A DNA stretch of 41,122 nt from Enterococcus sp. DIV0660C (GTDB lineage Bacteria > Bacillota > Bacilli > Lactobacillales > Enterococcaceae). Below are positions 18,900-27,757 of the stretch, one piece after another. Made by a program: the position numbers and the translations under genes. Numbering within the stretch: position 1 is the first letter of the stretch; each line of letters opens with the position of its first letter. Where the stretch lies: assembly GCF_017316125.1 (NCBI RefSeq), contig NZ_JAFLWA010000026.1, positions 1-41,122 of the forward strand, given 5' to 3'. The notes under the pieces are model-generated. The model made no database searches and was not told the origin of the DNA. It saw only the letters and a program-made list of their open reading frames with translations.

Positions 18900-18920
18900 A
18901 CTTCGTAATCATTTTGATTT
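18900..18920. promoter_or_regulatory. Zur-box-like palindrome just upstream of zur
   Basis: The 21-base site from ACTTCGTAATC to ATTTTGATTT matches the Bacillus Zur consensus (AAATCGTAAT-N-ATTACGATTT) at about 17 of 21 positions. It ends one base before the ribosome site of the Fur-family gene, suggesting autoregulation. Confidence 0.5.
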
Positions 18921-18932
18921 GGAGGAAGAGAA

Positions 18933-19361
18933 ATGAAAAAGCAAACATTAATTGAACAATCTTTGGAAACACTCAAAAATAACGGATTTAAATACACGAA
19001 AAAAAGAGAAGCCTTATTGACTTACTTGGTAAAGCGTAACCGCTATGTCTCTGCTAAAGAAGTCTTTGACTATATGAATGAAACATTTAAAGGTGTAAGT
19101 TACGATACGATTTACCGAAACTTACATGATTTTGCTGAGCTGGATTTATTAGAAGAAACAGATCTGAATGGAGAAATGAAATTCCGCTTTCATTGTTGCC
19201 AGGGAGAAATCGGTCATCATCATCATTTTATCTGTACCGTATGTGGAAAGACAAAAGAAATCCACATGTGCCCAATGAACTATTTTGAAGAACAACTTGG
19301 GGGATGCACGATTGAAGGTCACCGATTTGAAATCTTTGGACGTTGCGAAGATTGTCAATGA
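18933..19361 (+). CDS. zur: Fur-family zinc uptake regulator Zur
   Basis: A 142-residue winged-helix metalloregulator that, with zinc bound, represses zinc import genes. Seen: the N-terminal DNA-binding half (TKKREALLTYL, SYDTIYRNLHDF), a sensor region with HCCQGEIGHHHH at 87-98, and two structural zinc CxxC pairs, Cys101/104 and Cys138/141. GGAGGAAG precedes the ATG. The upstream palindrome resembles a Zur box more than Fur or PerR boxes, which favours Zur. No terminator is visible before rpsU. Fur or PerR identity cannot be fully excluded by reading. Confidence 0.78.
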   Translation: MKKQTLIEQSLETLKNNGFKYTKKREALLTYLVKRNRYVSAKEVFDYMNETFKGVSYDTIYRNLHDFAELDLLEETDLNGEMKFRFHCCQGEIGHHHHFICTVCGKTKEIHMCPMNYFEEQLGGCTIEGHRFEIFGRCEDCQ

Positions 19362-19412
19362 TTCAATAAAATAAAATAACAACTAATAAATCGAAAAAAA
19401 AGAAAGAACCCC

Positions 19413-19441
19413 TTGACGGTCAAAAGAGCATTAGCTATAAT
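19413..19441 (+). promoter_or_regulatory. Strong promoter of rpsU-yqeY
   Basis: -35 TTGACG (19413-19418), a 17-base spacer, and -10 TATAAT (19436-19441), with a leader of about 75 bases before rpsU. Confidence 0.8.
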
Positions 19442-19523
19442 GTTTAAAGGACAGTTTGTTTTTTGGGATAATTATTTCAATAGCACTACGGTTACTTTTT
19501 AAGCTCGGAGGGAGGGAATTAAC

Positions 19524-19700
19524 ATGTCAAAAACAGTCGTTCGCAAAAACGAATCACTTGACGATGCTCTTCGTCGCTTCAAACGTTCCGTGTCAAAAGC
19601 GGGTACTTTACAAGAATCTCGTAAACGTGAATTCTACGAAAAACCAAGCGTGAAACGTAAGAAAAAATCTGAAGCAGCTAGAAAACGTAAAAAATTCTAG
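19524..19700 (+). CDS. rpsU: 30S ribosomal protein S21
   Basis: Small ribosomal subunit protein, 58 residues, found by direct translation: begins [20 protein letters not shown] and ends in the very basic [13 protein letters not shown]. It matches bS21 along its whole length. GGAGGGA precedes the ATG by 8 bases. A strong promoter lies upstream and yqeY follows 26 bases after the stop, a conserved Firmicutes pairing. Codon choice is typical of a highly expressed gene. A shifted reading at 19456-19653 on the same strand is a shadow. Confidence 0.96.
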   Translation: MSKTVVRKNESLDDALRRFKRSVSKAGTLQESRKREFYEKPSVKRKKKSEAARKRKKF

Positions 19701-19726
19701 TTCTTTGATGAATTGGAGCTGGTAGT

Positions 19727-20173
19727 GTGTCACTACTAAGTAGATTGAACGATGACATGAAAGCAGCGATGAAGGCAAAAGAGAAAGAAACTTTGCAAGT
19801 CATTCGTATGATCAAGTCATCAATACAAAACGAGCAAATCAAAGTAGGCCACGACTTGACGGAAGATGAAGAATTAACAGTGTTGTCTCGCGAGATGAAA
19901 CAACGTCGTGATTCTTTACAAGAGTTTGAGCAGGCAGGACGCGATGATTTAGCTGATAAAGTAAAAGGCGAAATTGTAATTGTCGAAAAGTATATGCCAG
20001 AACAACTTTCTGATGATGAAATTCGACAACTTGTTCAAGACGCTATTGCACAAACTGGTGCTTCATCTGTTAAAGAATTTGGCAAAGTAATGGGTGTTAT
20101 CATGCCTAAAGTCAAGGGAAAAGCAGACGGAAATCAAGTGAATGCAATCGTTAAAGAACTATTACAAGCTTAA
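19727..20173 (+). CDS. yqeY: GatB/YqeY-domain protein
   Basis: A 148-residue protein made only of the YqeY domain, which resembles the tRNA-binding C-terminal domain of amidotransferase subunit GatB; its cellular role is not established. Seen: [48 protein letters not shown], and the closing [17 protein letters not shown]. Start: GTG at 19727 with GGAG 8 bases upstream. It is cotranscribed with rpsU and ends at a clear terminator. Confidence 0.92.
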   Translation: MSLLSRLNDDMKAAMKAKEKETLQVIRMIKSSIQNEQIKVGHDLTEDEELTVLSREMKQRRDSLQEFEQAGRDDLADKVKGEIVIVEKYMPEQLSDDEIRQLVQDAIAQTGASSVKEFGKVMGVIMPKVKGKADGNQVNAIVKELLQA

Positions 20174-20186
20174 TTTTGTAATCTGA

Positions 20187-20217
20187 ACCGCAGACAGAAA
20201 TGTTTGCGGTTTTTTTC
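20187..20217 (+). terminator. Terminator after yqeY
   Basis: AACCGCAGACA / TGTTTGCGGTT stem with one mismatch, loop GAA, followed by a run of T. Confidence 0.88.
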
Positions 20218-20283
20218 TGTCGTTTGAAGAAAACAGGGGGAACAATTCTCGTTTTTTATTTGCTATATAGTTTTCTATGAGTG

Positions 20284-20330
20284 TGGTAAAATAGACAAGA
20301 AATGAAAGAGATAAAGGAGATGTCTATTTT
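20284..20330 (+). promoter_or_regulatory. phoH extended -10 promoter overlapping an inverted repeat that spans the ribosome site
   Basis: TGGTAAAAT (20284-20292) is an extended -10 with no good -35. The -10 overlaps the first arm of a 10-bp perfect repeat, AAAATAGACA (20288-20297) / TGTCTATTTT (20321-20330). The phoH ribosome site AAAGGAGA lies in the loop, and the TTG start begins at the end of the second arm. A locally initiated transcript (about 20299) lacks the first arm. Confidence 0.45.
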
Positions 20331-21301
20331 TGACAGAAGAGTCCATTTCTTTAGAGATTAGATTAACAGCGGCTGACGATGCCAGCTTGCTTTTTGGTGC
20401 ACACGATAAACATATCAAGCTCCTAGAAGATGCAACCAATACTGTTATCAATACTCGTGGTGAAACAATTCAACTAATTGGGACAAATGAACAAGTGAAA
20501 TTGGCTAGTTCAGTGATCCGTACACTACAAGAATTGATCAAACGCGGGATCCATATCAGTACACCAGATGTGGTAGCTGCGATAAATATGGGACGAAAAG
20601 GTACCTTAGATTACTTCATCGAGATGTATGAAGAAGAAATTGTGAAAGACAGAAATGGCAAACCTATTCGGGTAAAAAATAGCGGACAAAAGAAATATGT
20701 TGAGTCTGTCAAACACCATGATGTCGTGTTTGGTATTGGCCCTGCTGGAACTGGGAAAACCTTCCTCGCCGTGGTGTTAGCAATTGCTGCTTTAAAAAAA
20801 GGCGAAGTCCAAAAAATTATCTTGACTCGACCAGCTGTTGAAGCAGGAGAAAATTTGGGCTTTTTACCGGGAGATCTGAAAGAAAAAGTGGATCCTTATT
20901 TACGTCCAGTTTATGATGCACTTTATCAAATCTTTGGATTAGAGCATACGAATCGTTTAATGGAACGAGGCGTAATTGAAATTGCACCTTTGGCGTATAT
21001 GCGTGGTCGAACATTAGACGATGCGTTTGTTATTTTAGACGAGGCACAAAATACGACTGTGGCTCAAATGAAGATGTTCTTGACTCGTCTTGGGTACCAA
21101 TCAAAAATGATTGTTAATGGAGATACTAGCCAAATCGACTTGCCAAGAGGGACGATGAGTGGTTTAGTTCATGCTGAACGTACGTTGAAGCAAATCAAAA
21201 AAATTGATTTTGTTAATTTTGAAGCCAGTGATGTTGTCCGACATCCAGTAGTTGCTGAAATTATTCAAGCGTATGAAAAAGCCGATCTTCATCAAGAATA
21301 A
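20330..21301 (+). CDS. phoH: PhoH-like ATPase
   Basis: A cytoplasmic P-loop ATPase of 323 residues related to the helicase-like PhoH/YbeZ family, linked by conserved neighbourhood to YbeY and ribosome/RNA metabolism. Seen: an N-terminal KH-like part (LIGTNEQVKLASSVI), Walker A FGIGPAGTGKTF near residue 140, Walker B FVILDEAQNT near 236, and the GDTSQIDLP motif near 265. Start: TTG at 20330, 10 bases after AAGGAG. First gene of the run phoH-pgpH-ybeY-dgkA-era. The inverted repeat over its start region could affect translation of readthrough mRNA. Confidence 0.93.
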   Translation: MTEESISLEIRLTAADDASLLFGAHDKHIKLLEDATNTVINTRGETIQLIGTNEQVKLASSVIRTLQELIKRGIHISTPDVVAAINMGRKGTLDYFIEMYEEEIVKDRNGKPIRVKNSGQKKYVESVKHHDVVFGIGPAGTGKTFLAVVLAIAALKKGEVQKIILTRPAVEAGENLGFLPGDLKEKVDPYLRPVYDALYQIFGLEHTNRLMERGVIEIAPLAYMRGRTLDDAFVILDEAQNTTVAQMKMFLTRLGYQSKMIVNGDTSQIDLPRGTMSGLVHAERTLKQIKKIDFVNFEASDVVRHPVVAEIIQAYEKADLHQE

Positions 21302-21324
21302 GCTTTGCTTAGGAGGATAAGCAC

Positions 21325-23526
21325 ATGTTGAATAAAACAATCCGGCAACTGCAGGCAAAATTAGGAAAAGCATTTTTGCCTTTGCTGTTAGCTGTGTTTT
21401 TTATAATCATTTGTGGGGTGACTTTTAGTAGTGTCAAACAAAAAGCAAATGATTTTAGAGAAGGACAAGTAGCTGAAGAAAGTATTCGTGCAACCAAAAC
21501 GATTGAGAATACAGAAGAGACCGAGCAAAAGAGAAAGTTGGCAGCCGAAGCAGTCACACCAGAGTATACTTATCAGCAAGATTTGGCAGCTGATCAAAAT
21601 GATCGAATCAAGCAACTATTTGATTTGATCAATAAAACAAATGATGCAATCGATAAGGCGTATGATGAAAAGGTCAAAAAGGCCAGTGATGATGCGAATA
21701 TTCCCAAACCAACGATTGATGAAAGAATTGCAGCACTAAAGAAAAATTTCGAAACAGTAAATGTAGAGGATGTTGCATTTTATCAAAAATTACCTAGTAA
21801 TTTTTACACGCTCATTTTCGGTATGACGGAAGATGAATTGTCGACTGTTCGTGATGAAAGTCTGAAATTGATTGATGAACAAATGAGCAAACAAGTAAGA
21901 GAAAGCGATGTTGACACATTCAAGCAAGAAGCACAAGATAAAATCCAATATCTCAATGTTACTTCTGCGCAACAACAAGTATTGAATTATTTAGTAGATC
22001 AAGGAATCGTAGTAAATGATGTACTTAATGAGAAGAAGACGGAAGAACTGAAAGCGAACGCACGTGAAGCTGTTCAGCCAGTGATGATTTTCCAAGGAGA
22101 AATCATTGTACGTGAAGGGAATCAAATTGATGCAGCTGCAATGAAAAAATTGGAATTGTTGGGATTGACCAATCAAACAACTTCGATCTTTCCGTTAGTT
22201 GCAATGATTTTAGCTGTGCTTCTGCAGATTATTGTCTTAGCCTATAATTCATTGCAATTTCAAGACTCAGACAAACGGACAGAATACGTCTTGTTCTATG
22301 TAACAGCAATGTCTTTAAGTATTATTATGATGAAGTTTTTCCAGTTATTCCAAACAGAACAAGCAACTTATATTCCACTGTTTTACCCGGCGGCGTTTAC
22401 ACCACTGGTCTTAAATTTCTTCCTTAATCGAAGAGCGGGGATTGTGGCGGCACTTTTCCAAGCTGTATCAGCGTTATTTATCTATTATGGTTCTATTGGG
22501 ACAAATACCTTAACCGTGTTGTTGGTTTCCTATCTATTCTCAGGTTTGATGGGGACGATTGTTCGGCGACAACGAATTTCTGAACAAGGTATGCCCGCTG
22601 TTTTGTGGGTAATTGTTTTCCCAACACTGATGAATATTATTTTGATTGTTTATCAAGGCATGAGTTTTAGTGATGGAACGACTTGGTTGACTTTGGTTTG
22701 CGGAGTAACTGGTGCATTGTTATCTTTCTTATTAACAATGGGGTTACATCCTTACATTGAATTAATGGTGACAGATGATAGTGTGATCGTCTTAAATGAG
22801 TTGAGCAATCCAAATCATCCATTATTGAAACAATTACTAGAAGAAGCGCCAGGTACCTATCACCATAGTATGATGGTGGCGAATCTAAGTGCAAATGCGG
22901 TAGCAGAAATCGGTGGACGTTCGTTATTAACTCGAGTGGCTTGTTACTATCATGATATTGGAAAAATCAAACATGCTAGTTTTTTTGTTGAAAATTTACC
23001 GTCTGGGGCGGAAAATCCCCATAACTTCCTGTTGCCAGAAGATAGCAAACAAATTATTTTTGGTCATGTGACAGATGGTGCCAAAATTCTAGAAGAATAT
23101 GGTATGCCTGAAATGGTCATTGATATTTGTAATCAACACCACGGGACAACATTGATGCGGTATTTTTATGTAAAAGCAAAAGAACGTAACCCAGAAGTCA
23201 CAGAGGAACAGTTCCGCTATCCGGGACCAAAACCACAAACAAGAGAAGCTGGAATCGTCAATATTGCTGATAGCTGTGAAGCAGCTGTACGTGCAATGGA
23301 TCATCCGACAGGTGAAAAAATCGAACAATTTGTTCATAATTTGATTGCAGAACGTATTGCAGACGGTCAGTTAGACGACACTGGCTTAACATTGAAAGAA
23401 ATTCGTAAAGTTGAGAAATCATTGATCAGTGGATTAAGTAGTACGTTCCACTCTCGGATCAAGTATCCAAAAATGAAATCAGAAGCTGAAAAATTAAAAG
23501 AAGAACAAGCACGAACACAAGAATAA
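21325..23526 (+). CDS. pgpH: Cyclic-di-AMP phosphodiesterase PgpH (7TM-HD family)
   Basis: Membrane phosphodiesterase that degrades c-di-AMP, 733 residues. Seen: one N-terminal membrane segment (about 16-34), a large extracellular 7TMR-HDED region (about 50-285), a cluster of seven hydrophobic helices (about 290-490), then a cytoplasmic HD domain with HHSMMVANLS, YYHDIGK, GHVTDGAKI and NQHHGTT. AGGAGGA precedes the ATG. Placed between phoH and ybeY, as in other Firmicutes (B. subtilis yqfF). By family it helps set c-di-AMP levels, which in turn affect potassium and wall homeostasis. Confidence 0.93.
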   Translation: MLNKTIRQLQAKLGKAFLPLLLAVFFIIICGVTFSSVKQKANDFREGQVAEESIRATKTIENTEETEQKRKLAAEAVTPEYTYQQDLAADQNDRIKQLFDLINKTNDAIDKAYDEKVKKASDDANIPKPTIDERIAALKKNFETVNVEDVAFYQKLPSNFYTLIFGMTEDELSTVRDESLKLIDEQMSKQVRESDVDTFKQEAQDKIQYLNVTSAQQQVLNYLVDQGIVVNDVLNEKKTEELKANAREAVQPVMIFQGEIIVREGNQIDAAAMKKLELLGLTNQTTSIFPLVAMILAVLLQIIVLAYNSLQFQDSDKRTEYVLFYVTAMSLSIIMMKFFQLFQTEQATYIPLFYPAAFTPLVLNFFLNRRAGIVAALFQAVSALFIYYGSIGTNTLTVLLVSYLFSGLMGTIVRRQRISEQGMPAVLWVIVFPTLMNIILIVYQGMSFSDGTTWLTLVCGVTGALLSFLLTMGLHPYIELMVTDDSVIVLNELSNPNHPLLKQLLEEAPGTYHHSMMVANLSANAVAEIGGRSLLTRVACYYHDIGKIKHASFFVENLPSGAENPHNFLLPEDSKQIIFGHVTDGAKILEEYGMPEMVIDICNQHHGTTLMRYFYVKAKERNPEVTEEQFRYPGPKPQTREAGIVNIADSCEAAVRAMDHPTGEKIEQFVHNLIAERIADGQLDDTGLTLKEIRKVEKSLISGLSSTFHSRIKYPKMKSEAEKLKEEQARTQE

Positions 23527-23560
23527 TCAAAAAAGTGAGTAAAGAAAGAAGCGATGACTA

Positions 23561-24037
23561 ATGGATATTACATTCATGGATGAAACAAACAAAGTATCTG
23601 AGGAGAAGATACAAGAAATCAATGAACTACTCCAGTTTGCAGCTGATTATTTAAAACTACCTGAAGAAACAGAAATGTCAGTGACATTCATGGACAATGA
23701 TGCGATTCAAGTAATCAATCGTGATTATCGAGGAAAAGATGCGCCAACTGATGTCATCAGTTTCGCTTTAGAAGAAGAAGGCGAAGATGAAATCCCAGTT
23801 ATTTTTGAAGATGGCGAGAATCCAATGCCGCGTGTCCTTGGCGACATCATGATCTCGATCGAACGAGCTGCTGAACAAGCCGAGTCCTATGGCCATTCAT
23901 ATGATCGCGAATTAGGTTTCTTAGCAGTACATGGTTTCTTACACATTAATGGATATGATCATATGACACCTGAAGACGAGAAAGAAATGTTTGGGCTACA
24001 GAAAGAGATATTGGATGCTTATGGACTTAAAAGATAA
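23561..24037 (+). CDS. ybeY: Endoribonuclease YbeY
   Basis: Zinc-dependent single-strand RNase acting in 16S rRNA 3'-end processing and ribosome quality control, 158 residues. Seen: NRDYRGKDAPTDVISFAL, LGDIMISIERA, and the metal motif HGFLHINGYDH (His-x3-His-x5-His) near residue 125. The insert EEEGEDEIPVIFEDGENP is common in lactic acid bacteria. Its 3' end overlaps the start of dgkA by about 23 bases, showing translational coupling. Firm identification. Confidence 0.95.
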   Translation: MDITFMDETNKVSEEKIQEINELLQFAADYLKLPEETEMSVTFMDNDAIQVINRDYRGKDAPTDVISFALEEEGEDEIPVIFEDGENPMPRVLGDIMISIERAAEQAESYGHSYDRELGFLAVHGFLHINGYDHMTPEDEKEMFGLQKEILDAYGLKR

Positions 24038-24413
24038 ACAAGTTGAAAAAAATAAACATTTCATGACTTCAGTGGAATTTGCTATCCAAGGAGTAAAAAC
24101 GGTTTTTGATGAAGAACGCAACATGAGAAAACATGTTGTGTTCGGCATCTTTGCATTGATTGCTGGCGCTTTTTTTCAACTGAGTCAGAATGAATGGCTG
24201 TGGTTGTTTTTAGCTATTTTTTTAGTATGGATCGTTGAAATTTTAAACACTGTTTTTGAAAATGTTGTCGATATGTTTACGGACTTTCATTTTCATCCGA
24301 TTGGAAAGAAAATCAAAGACATGGCTGCCGGCGCTGTTTTATTGACGGCTTGCTTTGCAGTAATCGTCGGTTTGATTTTATTCGTTCCCAAAATCTATCA
24401 ATTATTTTTTTAA
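24015..24413 (+). CDS. dgkA: Undecaprenol/diacylglycerol kinase
   Basis: A small integral membrane kinase, 132 residues. In Gram-positive bacteria this family phosphorylates undecaprenol, recycling the lipid carrier for wall synthesis. Seen: an amphipathic N-terminus (FAIQGVKTVFDEERNMRKH), three membrane helices, and the catalytic/metal motif VEILNTVFENVVDM with its two Glu, then IGKKIKDMAAGAVLL. Start: ATG at 24015 with AGAAAGAGA upstream; ATG at 24021 is possible, and the TTG at 23991 is unlikely. It overlaps ybeY; era follows 18 bases later. Confidence 0.9.
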   Translation: MLMDLKDKQVEKNKHFMTSVEFAIQGVKTVFDEERNMRKHVVFGIFALIAGAFFQLSQNEWLWLFLAIFLVWIVEILNTVFENVVDMFTDFHFHPIGKKIKDMAAGAVLLTACFAVIVGLILFVPKIYQLFF

Positions 24414-24431
24414 AGAAAAAGGAGAAACCAT

Positions 24432-25331
24432 ATGCCAGAACATAAATCAGGATTTGTTGCCATTGTTGGACGCCCTAACGTTGGGAAGTCAACTCTTTTG
24501 AATCGCATCGTTGGCCAAAAAATTGCCATCATGAGTGACAAAGCACAAACAACTCGAAACAAGATTCAAGGTGTTTATACGACACCAGAAGCACAATTGA
24601 TTTTTATTGATACACCAGGAATCCACAAACCAAAACATCGCTTGGGTGACTTTATGGTGGAAGCAGCTTACAGTGCATTGAAAGAAGTCGATGCTGTATT
24701 ATTTATGATCAGTGCGGATCAAAAACGTGGACGTGGAGATGACTTTATTATTGAACGACTAAAGAATGTGACATCACCGGTTTATTTAGTAATCAATAAA
24801 ATTGATAAGATCCATCCAGATGAGTTGCTAAGTATCATTGAAGATTATTCTTCACAGATGCCATTTGCTCAAGTAGTACCAATTTCTGCAACTGAGGGAA
24901 ACAATGTGGATCGTTTGATGGAAACTTTAGTGGATGAAATGCCAGAAGGTCCACAGTATTTCCCAGAAGATCAAATAACGGATCATCCAGAATATTTTGT
25001 TGTTTCAGAACTGATTCGAGAAAAAGTACTTGTATTGACTCGTGATGAAGTCCCTCATTCTGTGGCAGTTGTTGTTGATTCAATGAAACGCAATGAGAAT
25101 GATAAAATCCAAATTCAAGCAACCATCATTGTTGAACGTGATAGCCAAAAAGGGATCATCATTGGCAAAGGTGGAAAAATGTTGAAACAAATCGGTACAA
25201 AAGCGCGTAAAGATATTGAAAGCCTACTCGGGGATAAAGTTTTCTTGGAACTTTGGGTAAAAGTTCAAAAGGATTGGCGTGATAAAAAAGTCTATCTCCA
25301 AGACTTTGGTTACCGTAAAGACGAATACTAA
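24432..25331 (+). CDS. era: GTPase Era
   Basis: Essential ribosome-assembly GTPase that binds the 3' end of 16S rRNA, 299 residues. Seen: G1 [10 protein letters not shown]2 region [11 protein letters not shown]3 DTPGIH, G4 NKIDK, and G5 ISATEG. A C-terminal KH domain follows with [13 protein letters not shown] at about 240. AAGGAGAAA precedes the ATG. It closes the phoH-era run, which groups c-di-AMP turnover, lipid carrier recycling and ribosome maturation. A terminator follows. Confidence 0.96.
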   Translation: MPEHKSGFVAIVGRPNVGKSTLLNRIVGQKIAIMSDKAQTTRNKIQGVYTTPEAQLIFIDTPGIHKPKHRLGDFMVEAAYSALKEVDAVLFMISADQKRGRGDDFIIERLKNVTSPVYLVINKIDKIHPDELLSIIEDYSSQMPFAQVVPISATEGNNVDRLMETLVDEMPEGPQYFPEDQITDHPEYFVVSELIREKVLVLTRDEVPHSVAVVVDSMKRNENDKIQIQATIIVERDSQKGIIIGKGGKMLKQIGTKARKDIESLLGDKVFLELWVKVQKDWRDKKVYLQDFGYRKDEY

Positions 25332-25343
25332 AATCAGTAAAAA

Positions 25344-25392
25344 AGAAACGGATCTGGACAGGTAGCAATACTTTTTCCAGATTTCTTTTTTT
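25344..25392 (+). terminator. Terminator between era and recO
   Basis: ATCTGGA (25352-25358) / TCCAGAT (25376-25382), extended by GAAA/TTTC across a 3-base bulge, then a T run that merges into the recO ribosome site. Confidence 0.7.
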
Positions 25393-25407
25393 GAGGAGGG
25401 GAATCGA

Positions 25408-26268
25408 TTGAGTCAATTGGTTGAATCAAAAGGTTTGATTATTTCTAGTCGAAATTATAAAGAAAAAGATAAATTGGTCAAGATTTTTACAGAATCAGCG
25501 GGAAAAATGATGTTTTATGTCAAAGGCATCCATCGACAAAATCAACCATTAGCGCCTGCTATTCGACCATTTACTCAAGCTGTTTATATTGGCACATTTA
25601 AAAGTGATGGTCTATCTTTTATTACGAGTGTCAAAGATGTTCATGCCTATCGGAAAATTCAAGAAGATATTTTTTTGAGTGGTTACGGGACTTATTTATT
25701 GAGTTTGGTTGATGCAGCAATTGAAGATCATCAATATGATCCAAATCTTTTTCATTTTACACAACAAGCGCTGGAAAGAATGGATCAAGGTGATGATGCA
25801 GAAATTATCACCAATATTTTTGAAATTCAAATCTTACAACGATTTGGAATTGCACCTGTCTGGACACATTGTGCAATCTGTGGTGAAACGCAAGGAAAAT
25901 TTGATTATTCTTCAAAATATGGTGGCGTGATTTGCGAACGTCATTGGTCACTTGATCAAAGAAGATATCATGCGGATCCTCGAGCTGTTTATTTTGCACG
26001 TCTGTTTTCTGCTCTTTCTTATGAAAGAATCAATGGCATCCATTTAAAAGAAGACACAAAACAAGCGATTCGTCAGTTGATTGATCAACTTTATGAGGAA
26101 TATGTGGGCATCCATCTTAAAAGTAAGAAGTTTATTGATCAAATGAAATCGTGGGAACATGTGCTCAAACCATTAGAGAAAAAGGAAGATTCTTCAGCAA
26201 CTGAACAAGAAAAAGGAGATGCAGAGTCCGAGATATCTTTGCCAGCTGATCCGACAGAAAATGAGTGA
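25408..26268 (+). CDS. recO: DNA repair protein RecO
   Basis: Recombination mediator that, with RecR, loads RecA on SSB-coated gaps; 286 residues. Seen: the N-terminal OB-fold beginning SKGLIISSRNYKEKDKLVKI, and a zinc motif CAICGE near 153 with a second Cys/His pair (GGVICERH) about 20 residues later. The acidic, Lys/Glu-rich tail (about 255-286) goes beyond the usual 240-260-residue length; its role is unknown and it may be disordered. Start: TTG at 25408, 7 bases after GAGGAGG. No promoter of its own is obvious. Confidence 0.93.
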   Translation: MSQLVESKGLIISSRNYKEKDKLVKIFTESAGKMMFYVKGIHRQNQPLAPAIRPFTQAVYIGTFKSDGLSFITSVKDVHAYRKIQEDIFLSGYGTYLLSLVDAAIEDHQYDPNLFHFTQQALERMDQGDDAEIITNIFEIQILQRFGIAPVWTHCAICGETQGKFDYSSKYGGVICERHWSLDQRRYHADPRAVYFARLFSALSYERINGIHLKEDTKQAIRQLIDQLYEEYVGIHLKSKKFIDQMKSWEHVLKPLEKKEDSSATEQEKGDAESEISLPADPTENE

Positions 26269-26313
26269 GCCAAGCAAACGAAGAAGATAGATTTAATTGA
26301 TTATCAAAAAAAT

Positions 26314-26343
26314 TTGACAAAAGAGTAATGAAACGGCTATTAT
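26314..26343 (+). promoter_or_regulatory. Promoter of the T-box glyQS operon
   Basis: -35 TTGACA (26314-26319), an 18-base spacer, and -10 TATTAT (26338-26343). Confidence 0.7.
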
Positions 26344-26349
26344 TAACCG

Positions 26350-26551
26350 TAGATAAAATAGTACGTTGATCAAGAAGAGTAAAAAATACGTGGGTAAAAG
26401 CGAGTTCGGGAGAGTGAGAGCCGAATACGATCGATTTTTGAAGTGGCGCTTGGGAGTACGTGAAACGAAGCTGCCGAATATTTGTTCGGAAGTAGGGTGG
26501 AACCGCGAAGTTATTCGTCCCTATGTCTGTAGTCAGACATAGGGACTTTTT
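26350..26551 (+). ncRNA. Glycine T-box riboswitch leader with terminator
   Basis: The leader carries the GAAGAGTA start of Stem I, an apical hairpin TTCGG/CCGAA, the T-box core AGGGTGGAACCGCG (26494-26507), and a final 13-bp terminator GTCCCTATGTCTG / CAGACATAGGGAC with five T. The most likely specifier is GGC at 26445-26447 (glycine), matching the glycyl-tRNA synthetase genes downstream. Uncharged tRNA-Gly would favour the antiterminator. The exact specifier register is my reading, not a computed fold. Confidence 0.9.
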
Positions 26552-26573
26552 GTATTTTTAGGAGGAAATCAAG

Positions 26574-26816
26574 ATGCAATTTGACATGGAAATTCCGGCA
26601 ACAGAGTTTAAAGAAAACCAAATCAAAGTTCTTTCAAGTGTCGCATTAGCAGTCAGTGTTGTTGATGATCAAGAACAAGTGAAAGAAAGCTTTACCACCA
26701 GACCAGAAGAAACAATTTATTCAATTGCTGCACAATTAGCTGAGACAGACGTTGTTCGTGTGAAGTTGATTCCGGGTTCAGTCGTCGCATTTTATCCAGT
26801 CGTGCAAGCTTTGTAA
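26574..26816 (+). CDS. Unknown 80-residue protein in the glyQS T-box operon
   Basis: I do not recognise a named family. The protein is small, acidic, soluble-looking, and has no signal or membrane segment. It starts MQFDMEIPATEFKENQIKVL, alternates hydrophobic beta-like strands (VALAVSVV, VVRVKLIPGSVVAFYPVV) with a helical middle (TIYSIAAQLAET), and contains no Cys or His. AGGAGGAAATC precedes the ATG. It lies between the T-box terminator and glyQ, 22 bases before it, so it is under glycine-tRNA control and likely real. A role linked to glycine charging or translation is only inference. Confidence 0.75.
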   Translation: MQFDMEIPATEFKENQIKVLSSVALAVSVVDDQEQVKESFTTRPEETIYSIAAQLAETDVVRVKLIPGSVVAFYPVVQAL

Positions 26817-26838
26817 GAAATGAAAGGGGTACTATACT

Positions 26839-27756
26839 ATGAGCAAAAAATTAAGCGTTCAAGACATGATTTTAACATTACAAAAATTTTGGGCATCAAA
26901 TGGTTGTATGCTAATGCAAGCCTATGACACAGAAAAGGGTGCCGGAACAATGAGTCCTTATACATTTTTACGCGCCATTGGACCAGAACCTTGGAATGCG
27001 GCTTATGTGGAACCTTCACGTCGTCCAGCAGATGGTCGTTACGGTGAAAATCCAAATCGTTTGTATCAACATCATCAATTTCAAGTAGTAATGAAGCCTT
27101 CACCAGAAAATATCCAAGAATTATATTTAGAAAGTTTGCGTTTATTAGGGATCGATCCATTAGAACACGATATTCGATTCGTTGAAGATAATTGGGAAAA
27201 TCCTTCAATGGGTTGCGCTGGTGTTGGTTGGGAAGTTTGGTTAGACGGAATGGAAATCACACAATTTACGTATTTCCAACAAGTAGGTGGCTTACCTTGT
27301 AAACCAGTGACTTCAGAAATCACTTACGGTTTAGAACGTTTAGCATCTTATATTCAAGAAGTGGAAAGTGTCTATGATCTTGAATGGTCAGCAGGCGTAA
27401 AATATGGTGAGATTTTCAAACAACCTGAATATGAACATTCAAAATATTCATTTGAAGTCAGTGACCAAGAATTATTGTTACAAAATTTTGATCGTTTTGA
27501 AAAAGAAGCGAATCGATGTATTGATGAAAACCTTGTTCATCCAGCATATGATTATATTTTAAAATGTAGCCATACATTTAATCTACTTGATGCGCGTGGT
27601 GCCGTTTCAGTTACAGAACGTGCTGGATATCTTTCTCGAATCCGAAATATGGCTCGTGCTGTAGCAAAAATCTTTGTTGCGGAGCGTGAAAAATTGGGGT
27701 TCCCACTATTGAACAAGAACACAGCAAATCCAGAAACAGTTAAGGAGGCTGAATAA
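26839..27756 (+). CDS. glyQ: Glycyl-tRNA synthetase alpha subunit
   Basis: Catalytic subunit of the heterotetrameric bacterial glycyl-tRNA synthetase, 305 residues. Seen: the N-terminal [17 protein letters not shown], class II motif 2-like [19 protein letters not shown], and motif 3 region [23 protein letters not shown] precedes the ATG. One base separates its stop from glyS, so the two are coupled. Expression is set by the T-box upstream. Confidence 0.96.
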   Translation: MSKKLSVQDMILTLQKFWASNGCMLMQAYDTEKGAGTMSPYTFLRAIGPEPWNAAYVEPSRRPADGRYGENPNRLYQHHQFQVVMKPSPENIQELYLESLRLLGIDPLEHDIRFVEDNWENPSMGCAGVGWEVWLDGMEITQFTYFQQVGGLPCKPVTSEITYGLERLASYIQEVESVYDLEWSAGVKYGEIFKQPEYEHSKYSFEVSDQELLLQNFDRFEKEANRCIDENLVHPAYDYILKCSHTFNLLDARGAVSVTERAGYLSRIRNMARAVAKIFVAEREKLGFPLLNKNTANPETVKEAE

Positions 27757-27757
27757 G

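Noticed and set aside
19456-19653. 65-residue open frame overlapping rpsU
   Set aside because: It is out of frame with ribosomal protein S21, which is unmistakable at 19524-19700.
25344-25392. A fourth promoter-in-terminator case before recO
   Set aside because: The loop has a weak -10-like string but no -35 at proper spacing, so only the terminator is reported.
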